Notes: generated from the letters alone by a model not told the origin. Counted from the first letter of the stretch, positions 43,100 to 56,020 are shown. The stretch is DNA of 64,000 nt from Spinellus fusiger (GCA_025094145.1 JALLLS010000027.1:248001-312000), one strand, 5' to 3'. Numbers and translations: made by a program.

Positions 43100-43416
43100 A
43101 GGATGACGGTTATCTTTTTGGTGTCCTGGTTTTCTTGCTGACTCTATGGCCTTTTGGATGTCTATTCATAATTCTCATTTTACCATCATTTCCACTCATT
43201 TTCATTATTTTCCCCTCATTTCGAGGTTTTATACTCTCTTTTCTTTCTGTTTCCCATTCATTTGCATTATTTTTTTCACTTTTGTATTTGAAGTGTTTAT
43301 ATGTTTATTCTTATTTTTCCAAAAGTTCTCATAGGGTGGCTGATATGCCCAATGCGCGAATAGCAAACCACACCCAAAAAATAAAAAAATACTTTGAACT
43401 GTATGACCGTAGATTG
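43100..43416 (+). repeat. Dispersed repeat R, copy 2 (longest uninterrupted)
   Basis: Shares with copies at 18809-19040 and 47843-49460 an ordered series of blocks: CCACAGGATGACGGTTATC, GGCCTTTTGGATGTCTATT, TTTGAAGTGTTTATATGTTT, GTTCTCATAGGGTGGCTGAT, ATGCCCAATGCGCGAATAGC, ending AATACTTTGAACTGTA. It has no clear long inverted repeat and no supported gene. Confidence 0.75.
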
Positions 43417-43419
43417 TAA

Positions 43420-46400
43420 CAATATTTCTACACTTGCTCCACACCCCTTTCCCATCCGTCCCTTTACTTTAAAATCTGAAAAATCCCCATCAATCCATCC
43501 AAACCATAGTTTACTACTCACAACAACAACAAGGATGTAGTAACCCAAATAAGACCACTCTTTTATTTACACCATTCTTCCCGCCATCAATCCCACTCTT
43601 TTATTTTATATCACTTTCTTGTCCCTGGTCATACACTCCCTTATTTTCCGTATAGCATATTCTACTTAGCAGTTAGATAGTAGCTTAGAAATACCCTTAT
43701 AAATACTCATCCAATTGTCTTAATAAAATATGTATTCTGCTATCCGCTATCAGATACTACTCTACACTATCTTTTGTCCAATTCACACAACACATAGTAC
43801 TGTTTTCTTATCTGTTCCCAGTGGTCCCTTACAGGTGTCATGTTTTGAACTCAGTGTGACTTTTCTCCACTTGACCGCTTCATTATTATGACTATAGCTC
43901 TATGGGATCTATAGAAATAGGTATCGTATCTTCAACAGATAGAGATAATAGTGTTCTTTATCAGATATTAAACTTTTGAATATACAGATCACACTGTCTT
44001 TTTATGTCGTTCTTCATGCATGATTATTGGCTTAAAATAATAGTAGTCAGATTTGGAAGAGAATGATGCGTACTTGTCACGCTATTCCTTTGCACTGATG
44101 AGTATACGCCTGAGAACAGGGCCATGAGAAATGTATATCTAATGGGAACATTGATTCACAAGTAGTGTCTATGGTATATCCACAGACTCTATTTTTTTAT
44201 GTGAGGCTAATAGAGTCTTGTTGTATATGAGTTTCAAACATCACAGTGTCTGCATAATTAGACAGTTGTCTAGGTTAAATAGACGGTCTGATAATCCACA
44301 TTACTGGTAACAGTAACTGCGGTCCTAGTACTGACAATAAGCATAGGTTTTATTTGAAGCATCATCTGAATTAGTCTTAGATGGCTTTGATTTTTGGAGA
44401 TTGTTTCAATGGGATAAGCAGTAAGACAATGCAATTAATAAAACAAATGTTAGAGTAAAGTGATATTCAATGAGTCTCACAACCAAACAGTAGTGTCTAG
44501 AGAGAGAGAAGAGTGTCGGTTACTGAAATAGAAAGGCCTATTTGACTGAATTGCGATATCCGATTCATACCATTGAGCTTGTTTCTTTAACACACAGATA
44601 CTCAGTGCCCTGACTGAGCTTAGATGGATGAAATGGCTGAGAAGATAATACAGGGAAGATAATACATTTAATAAAACTACAGAACAGACTGCTTCTTCCA
44701 ATGCCATAATCGTCTTGTTCTGCTATCAAAAGACACATTTATCACTGTGTCAACAGAATAAGCCACAATAATCTACAACCAATAGGACAGATCAATCAGC
44801 ACACAGAAGTCGATGAAAACTTTCTCTCTTGGTTCTACCACTGCAACAGGTCATCCTTATTTTCAACCATCAATTCCCGTGGTTTACTCAGCAGTCATGA
44901 TTAAGTCACAGACAAGCGTTCTGCATCTCATAGTAAAATTATAATATTCTAATGGTTTTCATCCACTAAAATATAAAACATATACTTTCTTAAAATTAAG
45001 GTAGTTGAGAGAATTATATTACACATGTGCTTAGGTCCATAATGTAAATAGTCTTATATACATAAGCAGCAGTCTTTTATATGACTATTAGTTCTTTATT
45101 GAACATGAGAGTATATAGAGTTTACCAACACTTATCATGTCTAATATATGAATTCATGTATATTACTAGTTTAATAAACAAACTCTTTTTTCTTTAGATG
45201 CTGTGTTTATGATATATAGTATGGTGTTTATGTACTGTGGATGTTTCTCACTGCCTCTTAGCATAATTTACTCTGCAGAATGTCATATTCTTTATTTTTC
45301 GATCATTAGATTAGCATGTGTTGAGTGATAGTTGTGCAGTGTGAATGATCTGTAAATCAAACACAGATAATTCAACACATCAAATGAAAAGTAAGTAGGA
45401 CTTTTAGACTCAATATATATGTCATTATTCTATTGGTATATGTAAAATCTAGTCCAGTTTGCTACTTTTCAATAACATGCTGAAGGATGCTCTATAAATA
45501 ATACAAATGACTGCACTGCTAAGCCTCTCTCTAGGGGAAGATTAGGCATATCAACTGAATTTAAATAAAAGTAGTATTTACATCTAAATATTCCTATCTA
45601 CAACTCCATACATACATAGTAAAAGACACTTTATGTAACAGCTAGTGTAGATGTTGAAGAGGTACAGAAAAAAGCATTATCTACATGCTGAGGGCAATAA
45701 GTAATTCCATACGTCACTGCCGCCTATGGTAGTAATATGCCCTATCTTTGATGCTATTTTTCGTTTTCATGTTATGTTACCATACCGATTGGTTGGATCT
45801 GAATGCAGCAATATTGGAGTCAACTTTTGGCACTATTGGTATGTCTCTATATGGAACATTGATAAAGTATCCATTAGATTACCTAGGTATGCATGAAAGT
45901 TATAAAATATTAAGTACAACAAGATTGTTTTTTGCTTGTTTGTTTTTTTACTACAATATACATAAACATCTAAATATGTCTGTGGCATTGACAGACACTG
46001 CTCATGGAGACATTGAAGTCTATTAGATGTGCTTTATGTTGATATTTTTTATGAAGAGCACTACTGCTCAATAATGTACATGTGTCGATAGTGCTGTTTA
46101 GACAAGACTATAGCTACTATAATGGCATATACTCCTATAATATTTTCTATGATGTAGAGTAAAAAGTATTATTGACTTGGGGGTGGAGAAAGCCTAGTGT
46201 GGTTAGTGTAAATTATACTAAAACTGTGTTAATTTAAACTTCATGTCACTGCTGTCCTCTTTTAACAAAGTACTATGAGATGATCAGATTACGAAAGGGC
46301 CAGTAGTCCAACAAGACTGATGGTAAGTTTTTTATTGATTGATGAATGGTTCAGTATTTATATTTTTTTTATGAATGCTTAGGGGTAATAGATTCTGCCT

Positions 46401-47840
46401 TATGGTTGATTAAGTGTTTCTGATAAATAGAACATTAATTAATTAGTGTCTTTTATGAACCAATATCAAATGTTAGCATTGTAACCACAGCAATAATATA
46501 TACTGCCACTGACTGATTACTAGGTCATTTCCTTTCTACAATTTAATTTATAGTTAAGGCATCACATGTTAAAGTCTACTGAACAATCCATAATTAACAG
46601 AAACACAAAAGTAGTAACGCATGATTCAATGTATACAGCCACCTGTATATTTTTGTTTTAATAAAAGTATCTTGTTTTGAGTCTGATTATTCTTTATTGA
46701 ATATAATAATCTGGTTTATAGTCTGCAACATATGAATTAAAGATACTAACAGGCCCTCGATAAAACGATAAACAAGATACTTCTCATCAGCCTGCAACTG
46801 TTTACCAAGCTTCTACTAATCAATAGTATTGAGTAAATCCAAATATCACCATACTATAGTGTGTGGGATTTTAATTAAAATTCACAAACCAATGTCATTT
46901 TCTTTTAACTTCATCTTCTCATGGGCCATTAGGATGAAGACATAGACAGTTTAATGGTATGTTTGTTTTTTAGAGAGACTCATATTGAATTTTAATTCTA
47001 TAAGTGTGGACAGTTATTTGTTACATTGGCATGCAATCGACTGTAAAGTGGTCAGCCTTCAAGATGTGAAAGGTGGTATTCTAATAGCTTCTTTTTACCA
47101 ATGATATATATCCATAAGCAACGGTTGTATTTTCTATAAATGAAGGATATTTTGTAAAATATTGTTAGTATCTTTTTATTTCATATATTCAATCATCTCT
47201 ACCTACATTATCATCTATTAGTTTTAGTTTTATTTATATATTAATAAAGAATTCCACTTTTGTTTGTTCTTATTTAGTGATGTAATGAATTGGTTTCTGG
47301 TATGAATACTATGGTCTTTACTAGTAAAGAATAATATCACGTTATTGACTTTGACAATACACTACGATATATATTGGATAGACCAGGGACCATAACAATG
47401 TAGTCAATGGTAGAATTCTTATAGTTTTTTTGAGTGAGTGAGTGAGATACTGACAATCGTGATTTTTTATATTTTACTGACATTCTCAATGAAAATTCAG
47501 AGACTATGATGGTCTATTTGACAACATGAGCATCCAAGACCAATAGGTATTCAGACTAATGATGTATGTAGTAGGAATTACTAGAAGCATTCAAGTGAAG
47601 ACTCCCCGATTTCTGAATCAACCTCTAGTGACTCATTTCATACTTTAATATCTTCATTACCCATTGAGTCTTTCTCGTTGATTCTATATTGCTGGGAATA
47701 TACCCAATATTAAATCGATTATATTGTGCTCTTGAAAAGTAACTAGTATAAATAGTTAAGTTATTTCCAACTGCTGCTGATTTCCAAGTCAAAAATATAT
47801 GCATAAAGTTATGCGTACAAACTGTACAGAACCTTTTACT
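43420..47840. other. Long gene-free AT-rich stretch
   Basis: About 4.4 kb without a supported gene. One 92-residue open frame (45748-46026, +) has no recognisable motif. No inverted-repeat element was recognised. Confidence 0.5.
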
Positions 47841-47842
47841 CA

Positions 47843-49460
47843 AATCTACAGTTCAAAGTATTTTTTTATTTTTGGGTGTTGGTTGTTACTCGCGCATTGG
47901 GCATGTTAGCCACCCTATGAGAACTTTTGAACAATTAAAATATAGTCCCACGTAATAAGTGACTGAAAAAAATATTAATTTTTTTGAATTTTTTTTTTTG
48001 AAAAACAATGGTATTTCTATCAGTCCAAGATATTCATAATAAAAAGTTCATGGAATAACACAAGATTTGGAACAGTTGTTCTTTAGATGATTATCTACAT
48101 TTTCATTATATAAATATTTCTTAGTAATTTGTAGTAAAGCCTTTATTCTTTATTACAGCAGAGCACCTCCTTGGCATGATATCAACTAAATTTTCCAAAA
48201 ATTCATTTATGATTTTCTCTCATTCACTACGCAAGTATAGTTCAAGCTGTTTTTCATTGTTTATGCTTGTTCGATGCGGATTGATCTTCTTTTCAAGATA
48301 AGCCCAGACATGCTCAATTGGGTTAAGATCTGGACTTTGTGCAGGCCAAAAATCAAAACCTTCGATCCTACATCTCTCCTGTTTGTACCATCTGCTATAT
48401 CCTCCAGTATGGCAAGGAGCACCGTCTTCTTGGAAGAGCATGGTCTCATTGAGGTTCTTTTGCAATTTCTGGAACCAGGGAAGAAAGTATTTGGCAAGTA
48501 CATTGACATACTTGTCTTGATCAACTGACCCCTCCAAGAGTACAAGAGGTCCTACACCTCCACGCCAAAAGCAACCCCAAACCATGACTGAACCTTTGCC
48601 ATACTTGTATGTCCTTTGCATATGACGCTCCTCATACCTCTCACCCATTTTTCTGATCACTCTAGTTCCTTTATCGTTGCCCACAACTGTGAAACGAGAC
48701 TCATCAGACCAAACGACGTTACTCCACCTATCCACTGGCCAATCAACCTTGTTTCTACACCATTCCAATCGCCTTTGCTTATGAGTAAGTGTCATACCAG
48801 GTTTTCTTGATGGTGAGCATTAAAAAACCCCGAGTTCATTCATGTATTTTACAAATGTGCTACGGCAAATATCCACGCCTGCATCATTGATATTCTTCAA
48901 ATGATATGCAATTGTTTGCATAGGGTTTCTGCGAATAGATAAAACAATTGCCAGTTTTGAAGTAGATGAAACCTTTTCAGGTCTTCCTGTACGCACTTTA
49001 GGTCGAGTTATGCCTTCGTTCTTATACAATTGGATAATTCTGCCTACTGTGCTCACTGGGATGTCAAGATCGTCAGAAATCTCTTGATAAGTAGCATATC
49101 TTTTCCATTGTCCAATGATTTGACCTCTAATAAACATATCATGCTCCCTTCTTTTAATAGAAGTATCTTCATGTTCTTGGCTAAGAGTTGGCTGATTTTC
49201 ATTGCTTGAAGACATTTTTTGAATAAGTTATAAAAGAAAAGAAAAGAGGTCTATTTTATTTTTGAAGAATAAAAAAAGGAAATTAATATTTTTTCCAGTC
49301 ACTTATTACGTGGGAGTGTACATATAAACACCCCAAATATAATAGTGGAAAAAAGAAATGCAAGGAAAAAAGAAACAGAAAGATAAGAGTATATAAAACC
49401 TTTAAATGAGGGAAAAAATGGAGAAATATGAGAGATGAGAGAAAATGAGAATGCAGACAT
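47843..49460 (-). repeat. Dispersed repeat R, copy 3, split by a Tc1 insertion
   Basis: The left part (47843-47940) and the right part (49321 to about 49460) together give the same order of sequence as copy 2. The split falls at a TA, where Tc1 family A copy 3 sits. Confidence 0.8.
47943..49318 (-). mobile_element. Tc1/mariner element, family A copy 3 (near full length)
   Basis: Length about 1.38 kb with inverted repeats of about 36 bp (TCCCACGTAATAAGTGACTG in both ends) next to TA. The minus strand encodes a helix-turn-helix part (48820-49215, ATYQEISDDLDIPVSTVGRI) and the catalytic part (48220-48795) with VVWSDESRF, FQEDGAPCHTGGYSRW and SPDLNPIEHVW. Counting gives 36 residues between the second and third acidic residues. 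Two stops break it: TAA between the two parts and TGA near the C-terminus, after which family-like sequence continues (EKIINEFLENLVDIMP). Confidence 0.93.
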
Positions 49461-51254
49461 AGGCATTAGTTTGAGCCTAATCTCACAAGCTTTCAATAGA
49501 CCAAAGATTGGTCTATTTACAAGTCTTGTTGGGTGTGTTGATTGTCTCCCTTGACTCCTTCTGTCGTGTTCCGACTTCAATCCAAAGATTCTTCATGAAT
49601 TGGTCAACATGAGTAGTATGCTGTGACATTCAGAATACTCTATGAAAGCTTGAGTGCACACAAGTACCATAGTACATCTCTGTATCATCTCACTGATCGG
49701 TCGTAACTGCAAATCAACCTTCTAAGCTCAGTGTACTATCGGACACTTAACAAGAGCTACTATCAGAGTCAGTTTAACTGATGGTGATATAATGGAGTGC
49801 TTATCCATTAAAGCCACTATAAGGTTGTATCTACTAATACTACTGTTGGGAAATAAGAATAGTGACAGTACCGATTATGAAAAATACCCACACTAGTGAA
49901 CCATATGTGAATAAACATTAGATAGAGAAAGTTACCCCTGAGATAGGAGATGAATAAGCATACAAGATAGCAGCTAGCTAGATAGTTGTATCTTTGACAA
50001 ATATACAGAGTGATAAATACTTCTTTTCTGACTCTAGATCATTAACACTAGTATAAGGTGGAAGGCCAATAAAGAATAAAAACACAAAAAAAAGTATAAA
50101 TAATGAACCTCTTCTCAAAATAAAAAATCATCTTTGTTCAGTCTCGTTATTTTTTACTTATCCGAATAATCTCACACAAATTGCCCTATCCTACAAACTG
50201 ATTAAGGGACGATTGAGATGTCGATTGATGACGCGCTCACAAAAGCCAGAGAGAGAGGCAGTATTTATGCAAAAAATATTTGCGCAGTGTGTTTGCATAT
50301 CTGTTTCATGTTAACGTCAACCATCTAACCATCAATCCCCAAAGCCACTACTGAATATCACTATCTTCTTATACCTTTAAACGAGTGACTCCAACGATAA
50401 GAGATGCTATTGGATCGTATCACGCACTCAGCATTGTCCCAAGTGAAAGTGTTGGCTCATCTGTTCATCTACGTTCAGATAAGCCTTCATCGGTAGCTCA
50501 CTTCAGTCTTTTATAACATGCATTCAAGTGACAGGCAAGTTTATTGTCTATATTTGCATGATATGTTTGTCTTTTTTTTTCCTTTTTTAGTGTCTTCTGG
50601 TAATGGATACTACTTGGCTCGAATTACGTATCACTAGTTGTCTTCACCAAAGGTATGGGGTACTCATTTAATAGTTGGTAATCGATTTGATGATAGGAGG
50701 TCATTGATATCTAATACAGTAAACCCGGTAATCTATTCAACTTTTGACTTGATATTCTCTTTTATAGTCAATTAAACAGTTTTGGCCAGCTCATTGTAGG
50801 ATGACACATGGAAATGCAGATCCTTGAGAATTGTCGATGGCCTAGGATACAATGACCTTGACACTGACACAAGTGTTATATATGCTTCATCAGGACAGAA
50901 TAATAATGATCTTGTACACACCAAGGATAATATCTTGAAAAGGACTCATGGCTCCATTTACACTCTAGAAACATCCTTGAGACGGTATCTATATGCACGA
51001 TTTATGAAGGCCACACATCTGTTACGTTTTTCAGTTCAATCAGCGTGTACAACAATCACCTTGTCTACCACCTCCCTGGACCCAAGTAATCCTGGTAAAT
51101 ATATACACCAGGAATACCAAACAGCTTAAATACTACTGAGTTATGGTGAACTTATCAAATGGCTCAAGATTATTGAGCTTGTTAATAAACTTTTAATAAT
51201 GTTACAAAAATTGACTTTGTTAATTCATCAATTACAAAGAAAAAGTTTTGGTAT
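49461..51254. other. Gene-free stretch between two Tc1 copies
   Basis: No supported gene. The open frame 50824-51129 (+) has no motif that I recognise. Confidence 0.5.
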
Positions 51255-51256
51255 TA

Positions 51257-52639
51257 CACTCCTAAGTAATAAGTGACTAGACAAGAAATCAATTATTTTG
51301 ATTATTATTTATTTTGAAAAATAAAAGCATATCTATCTGTCCAAGATGTTCATAATAAAAGGTTCATGGAATAACACAAGATTTGGAACATTTGTTCTTT
51401 AACTGATTATATACATTTTTTATTATAAATATATTGTTCATTATTTTGCAGCAAAGCCTTTATTCTTCATCATAGAGAAGCACCTCCTTGGCATGCTATC
51501 CACTAATTTCTCCAGAAATTCATTTATGATTTTCTCTCATTCACTACGCAAGTATAGTTCAAGCTGTTTTGTATTGGTTATGCTTGTTCGACACAGCTTG
51601 ATCTTCTTTTCAAGATAAGCCCAGACATGCTCAATTGGGTTAAGATCTGGACTTTGTGCAGGCCAAAAATCAGAACCTTCAATCCACATCTCTCTTGTCT
51701 GTACCATCTACTATATGTTTCTGTGTGGCAAGGAGAACTGTATTTTTGGAAGAGAATACTCTCATTGAGGTCCTCTTACAATTTTTGAAACCAAGGAAGA
51801 AAGTGTTTGGCAAGTACACTGGCATACTTGTCTTGATTAACTGATCCATCCAAGAGTACAAGAGGCCCTGCACCTCGTGCGCCAAAAAGTAACCCCAAAC
51901 TATGACTGAACCCTTGCCATAATTTTATGTTTGTTGTGTATGACGCTTCTCACACTTTTCACCTGTCTTCCTGATTGCTCTAGTCTTTTAATCATTGCCT
52001 ACAACTGTAAAACAAGGTTCATCAGACCAAATAATAACCTTATTCCACCTCACCACTGGCCAATCAACTTTGTTTTTACACTATTCCAATTGTCTTTGCT
52101 TGTGAGTAAATGTCATACCAGGTTTTCTTGATGGTGAGCATGAAAAAAACCCCCGAGTTCACTCATGTGTTTTAGAAATGTACTACGGTAAATATCCACG
52201 CCTGCATCATTCATTTTTTTTTCAAATGATATGCAATTGTTTGTATAGGGTTTCTATGAATAGACAAAACGATAGCCAGTTTTGAAGTAGATGACACCTT
52301 TTCAGGTCTTCCTGTATGTATTTTGAGTTGAGTTGAATTGTGCCTTTGTTTTTATACAATAGAACGATCTTGCCCACTGTGCTCTTTGGGATGTCAAGAT
52401 TGTCAGCAATTTCTTAATAAGTAGCATATCTTTTCTATTGTTTATTATTTGATCTCTAATAAGTATTTCATGCTCTCTTCTTTTGGTGGGACTATCTTCT
52501 TGTTCTTAGCTAGTATTCGGCTGATTTTCATTGTTTGAAGTCATTTTTTGAATAAGTTATAAGAGAGAAGAAAAGACCTCTATTTTATTTTTGAATAAAA
52601 AAACTAGTTCTCCGTCTACTCATTTATTGCATGGGACTG
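51257..52639 (-). mobile_element. Tc1/mariner element, family A copy 4
   Basis: Length 1383 bp, inverted ends CACTCCTAAGTAATAAGTGA and (complement) CAGTCCCATGCAATAAATGA, each next to TA. It aligns along its length with copy 3 and has no 256-bp deletion. The transposase frame is broken by many stops and frameshifts. The C-terminal TGA seen in copy 3 is present here at the same codon. Confidence 0.92.
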
Positions 52640-52641
52640 TA

Positions 52642-53250
52642 TTTATAACATAAGATATAGACATTAGACTGTGATGGTTGTCAAAAGTAGCCATTATGGT
52701 TACCAGTTTGCTTGTCAAAAATACGTTTCTGCTATCTTATGAGTAAATTATTATTATAGATGAGTATATCTATGTTAAAATTATAGACTCCAAATCCAGA
52801 GAATTCATAAAGGTATAGCCATCATAAGCTAAAGTATTGTTGCAAATGAGATATTCTGTCCCTGAAATTGTGTTGAGAAGATTATTGTCCGTGCATTTTA
52901 GAAGAAAATACTATTGAATAATGAGTCCTATATCAGTTATGCTTTAGAAAAAGATGCATATAAGTAGCCTTAAGATTCATAGAATGAAGTCTTTGAGAAA
53001 TATAAATTAACTACTTAAACACATCCCTTGTTTATTGGTTTTTCTAACAGTACAAAAAAAAAGATCTATATTCTAAAATCGTTAAATATTACGTTCTCTT
53101 CATTTTAGAGAGTACACATAAACAATGTTCCTCATTGACACTTTACTGATCTACAGTTACATTTTGGGACGGCCCCATGTCCAATACTATCCTATAGCAC
53201 ATCACTCATTGTAGAATGATAGACTAACATCAACAGGCTATGCAAAATAT
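52642..53250. other. Gene-free flank of RGP1
   Basis: AT-rich DNA between the Tc1 copy and the 3' end of RGP1; no supported gene. Confidence 0.55.
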
Positions 53251-56020
53251 TTATTGTACTACAAAGGTATGAGGTCGTCCATACAAGGCACGGTCCGCAC
53301 CGCTGGCAGACCCATAGATTCGAATAGGAATTTGACAATCAAATGTGCTTACTGGGATGTCCTGTAATCCTTGGTAGTGTCGATGGCGCTCATCCACATG
53401 AATAGGAATAAAAGGTGTAAAGGGAGCTCCCTCTCCAGTAATAAATTCAAATTTAAGATAGTAGTGCAGTTTTACTAAATAACATGCCCCCCTCTCTTTT
53501 ATCAGTATCTTATGTTTTATTGGTTCACTTGTTTCTTGTTATTCTTTTACCTCCTGTCGTATGAAATTCAGGTGAAGAGATGGCAGGAATAGGAAGAGAA
53601 AAGAAAAGACGACGGTGGCCAAGACAGAAAGAATGGTGTTCAGCATGGCATTTTCGAGAAACACGTGCAATGTGTTGGGGTGGACGAAGGGCAATGGAGG
53701 GTTCTACAATTTCACTGCTTTCTAAAAGAACAGAAACCTTGAAGCAGAATGTTGTTACTTAATAGGAAGAGTGTAATAATAATAAGAGCGTTTACCTCAA
53801 ATGTAGGAAGAACAGCGTCCTGGAAATCTAGTATACCAAGAATAGGTTCACCCAATCGATAGGCTGTTTTGACAAGATGCAGTTGGGCCACTCGCTGGTT
53901 GTTCTTGCAAATATCATACATGGCTATCATAATGTATTAATAGACACACAATTTAATAATGATAATAATGATAATAATGATAATAATGATAATAATGATA
54001 ATACAAATACTAATACTAATACTAATACTAATACAAATACAAATACTAATACTAATACTAATACTAATACTAATACTAATACTAATACTAATACTAATAC
54101 TAATACAAATACTAATACAAATACTAATACAAATACAAATACTGATAATAATAATTTCTGGGGTAATAAGAGTGTATTTTATGTACCTTTACGACTACCA
54201 TGAGTCACTGCAGACACAATCTGTGCACAGGTGGATCCTGCCCCTCGCCTTGAATTATGCCAATTTTCCCTACCTGCAGGCTCATCATAGGCTTCACTTT
54301 CACGTTGTGTCATTTCATGCACTAGTGAATTCTTGGCACTATTTTCTACCAGTGTGTTTACATAATCCATGAATTCTGACCGTGCCTTTTCATTCTCTTT
54401 GTTCTGTCAATCTCTTGTGTTTATTTTATTTACTTTACCTGGCTTTGTATGTTTGTTATGATTTGATTCTGTTGTTGTTGTTGGTGGTGGTGGTGGTGCT
54501 GTTCCTGTTGTTGGGTCTGGTAGTGTTTTTACAATTGCTTCGTCTTTGTACACCACTACAGGATTCATCAAATCATACACAGGCCGAGATCCATCCTCTG
54601 TGATTGTATTTTTTTTGTCGTGAGATCCTGTTCCATACGTATATTCTTACCAAGGACATGGTTGAGCACACGGAATGGAATCTGCACCACTTGACTCTGA
54701 TTTAATGATAGTGAGTTCAGTCGTTGTGTGCCTACTACTAAGAAGTAGTTGAACCGAATCGCCTTGCCTCGATGAGAAGGAGGAAGATCATTTGGTAGTT
54801 TGATCTTGTAAGTGACTTGTATAGCATCGTGTTAGGACATTTCTACTCTTCAATACCAACAACAGTGACTCTTACATTTCTTGGAGTCTCCTGGTGCCAG
54901 ATCCAAATCCACAAACAGAATAGAAGGTGGGGTTGAGAATACAGGAGTGGTGCGTGTATCTGTCTCCATGCATGCTTATGAGTCTGCAGTACTTCTCACT
55001 CTGTGTGGGTGTGTGGATGGGATGATTACCTAGTCTCTTGCCATGGGTATCTAATGCATGGATAAATGAAAGGGTGTATGCCTCATGTTACTACGAGTGT
55101 TGGCATCTTATACGATAGCACCTTACCTACACCACCTGCACCACCTGCACCAAAGCCTCCACCATAAGGTCTGTACATGGTCTTGTGTTTCAGTGGCGCG
55201 AATTCATTATTATTGATAAATGTAGGATCCACACTGAAATGTCCAACTACTTGTGCAAATCCCCATAGTAAATGCTCAGGTTTCTTATGAGAGAAGAAGG
55301 GGGGTGGAGTGGATTTTAGTAGGTGAGTGAGCCGTTGACTGTTGAGGTGCTGTCGTTGGTAGACATTGGACGCAATGGAGTCCATGGAACTACGTCGACT
55401 GTCGAGTGTTTCTCTTGGTAGTGTGGATTGTGTCTCACTGCTAGAACGAGGAGTAAGGCTGTCATGAGCTGCCAGTTCAATAGCAATAGGGTCTGTGGTG
55501 TTGTTGGTGGTGGTATTTTCATCATGACGGGTGTCTTCTTCATGTCTAGGGTCTGTCTCCCATAGTACTTCAGAAGCTGTACTACGGGAGGGCGTGTAGC
55601 CTGTTAAGAATGAGAGTGTGGAAGAGGCCAATGAACTCAATGATGTTCCTTTGCCCAGTCCTGCCAATACCAGACTGTCTATATTACGAGAAGTGGTGGT
55701 ATGACGAGAGGAGTCTTTTGTGTGAGGTGGGGTGGAGGGAAGGAGGTCGGCAGATGACAAGGACTGAGAGCGAGAGTGACTCGCATGAGGACGTTTATGA
55801 GAAGTAGCAGCAGCAGCAGCAGCAGCAGTGGTGGTGGTGGTTGGGTGGTTGGTGGTGGTGGTAGTAGTAGTAGGAAGAGGATAGCTAAACTGTAGTGTAC
55901 ATGTCACTGTTTCTCCTGCATAAAAGACAGCTCCCTGTGAAAAGACAGTCGTCACTAACCGTCATAGAAGAGTTACTTTCTGTTTGCTGTTGTCTTTTGC
56001 ACTTTACCCAACACACTCAT
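53251..56020 (-). CDS. RGP1: Rgp1-like Ypt6/Rab6 GEF subunit
   Basis: Rgp1 with Ric1 activates the Golgi GTPase Ypt6 (Rab6) for retrograde transport to the Golgi. Ten exons were traced: 56008-56020, 55131-55930, 55030-55081, 54876-54974, 54651-54815, 54439-54597, 54187-54396, 53796-53923, 53551-53737, 53474-53251 (678 residues). Family segments: VFYAGETVTCTLQFSY at the start, HLLWGFAQVVGHFSVDP and FAPLKHKTMYRPYGGGFG, FSTPPSILFVDLDLAPGDSK, LPPSHRGKAIRFNYFLVVGT, DICKNNQRVAQLHLVKTAYR, and the end LKFEFITGEG...IPIRIYGS. Residues about 25-220 include Thr/Ala- and Ser-rich low complexity. The first exon (13 nt) and its acceptor are my least certain choice; alternatives exist close by. One intron (53924-54186) holds a large simple repeat. 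Confidence 0.88.
53956..54150. repeat. Simple repeat (ATAATG then TACTAA/TACAAA) in an RGP1 intron
   Basis: About seven ATAATG units are followed by about 25 TACTAA or TACAAA hexamers. In the sense direction of RGP1 (minus strand) this gives many TATTAG steps before the true acceptor. Confidence 0.95.

Noticed and set aside
43045..43110. tRNA-like sequence (TGTCCGAGTTG and TTTCGAATC) that could be the head of a SINE
   Set aside because: The spacing between the A-box-like and B-box-like parts is too short and no cloverleaf can be drawn; the copies of repeat R do not all include it.
45748..46026. 92-residue plus-strand frame with hydrophobic ends
   Set aside because: No motif, no splice sites that extend it, no composition change; expected by chance in several kb of AT-rich DNA.
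53580..53762. 60-residue plus-strand frame
   Set aside because: Antisense to the ninth RGP1 exon.
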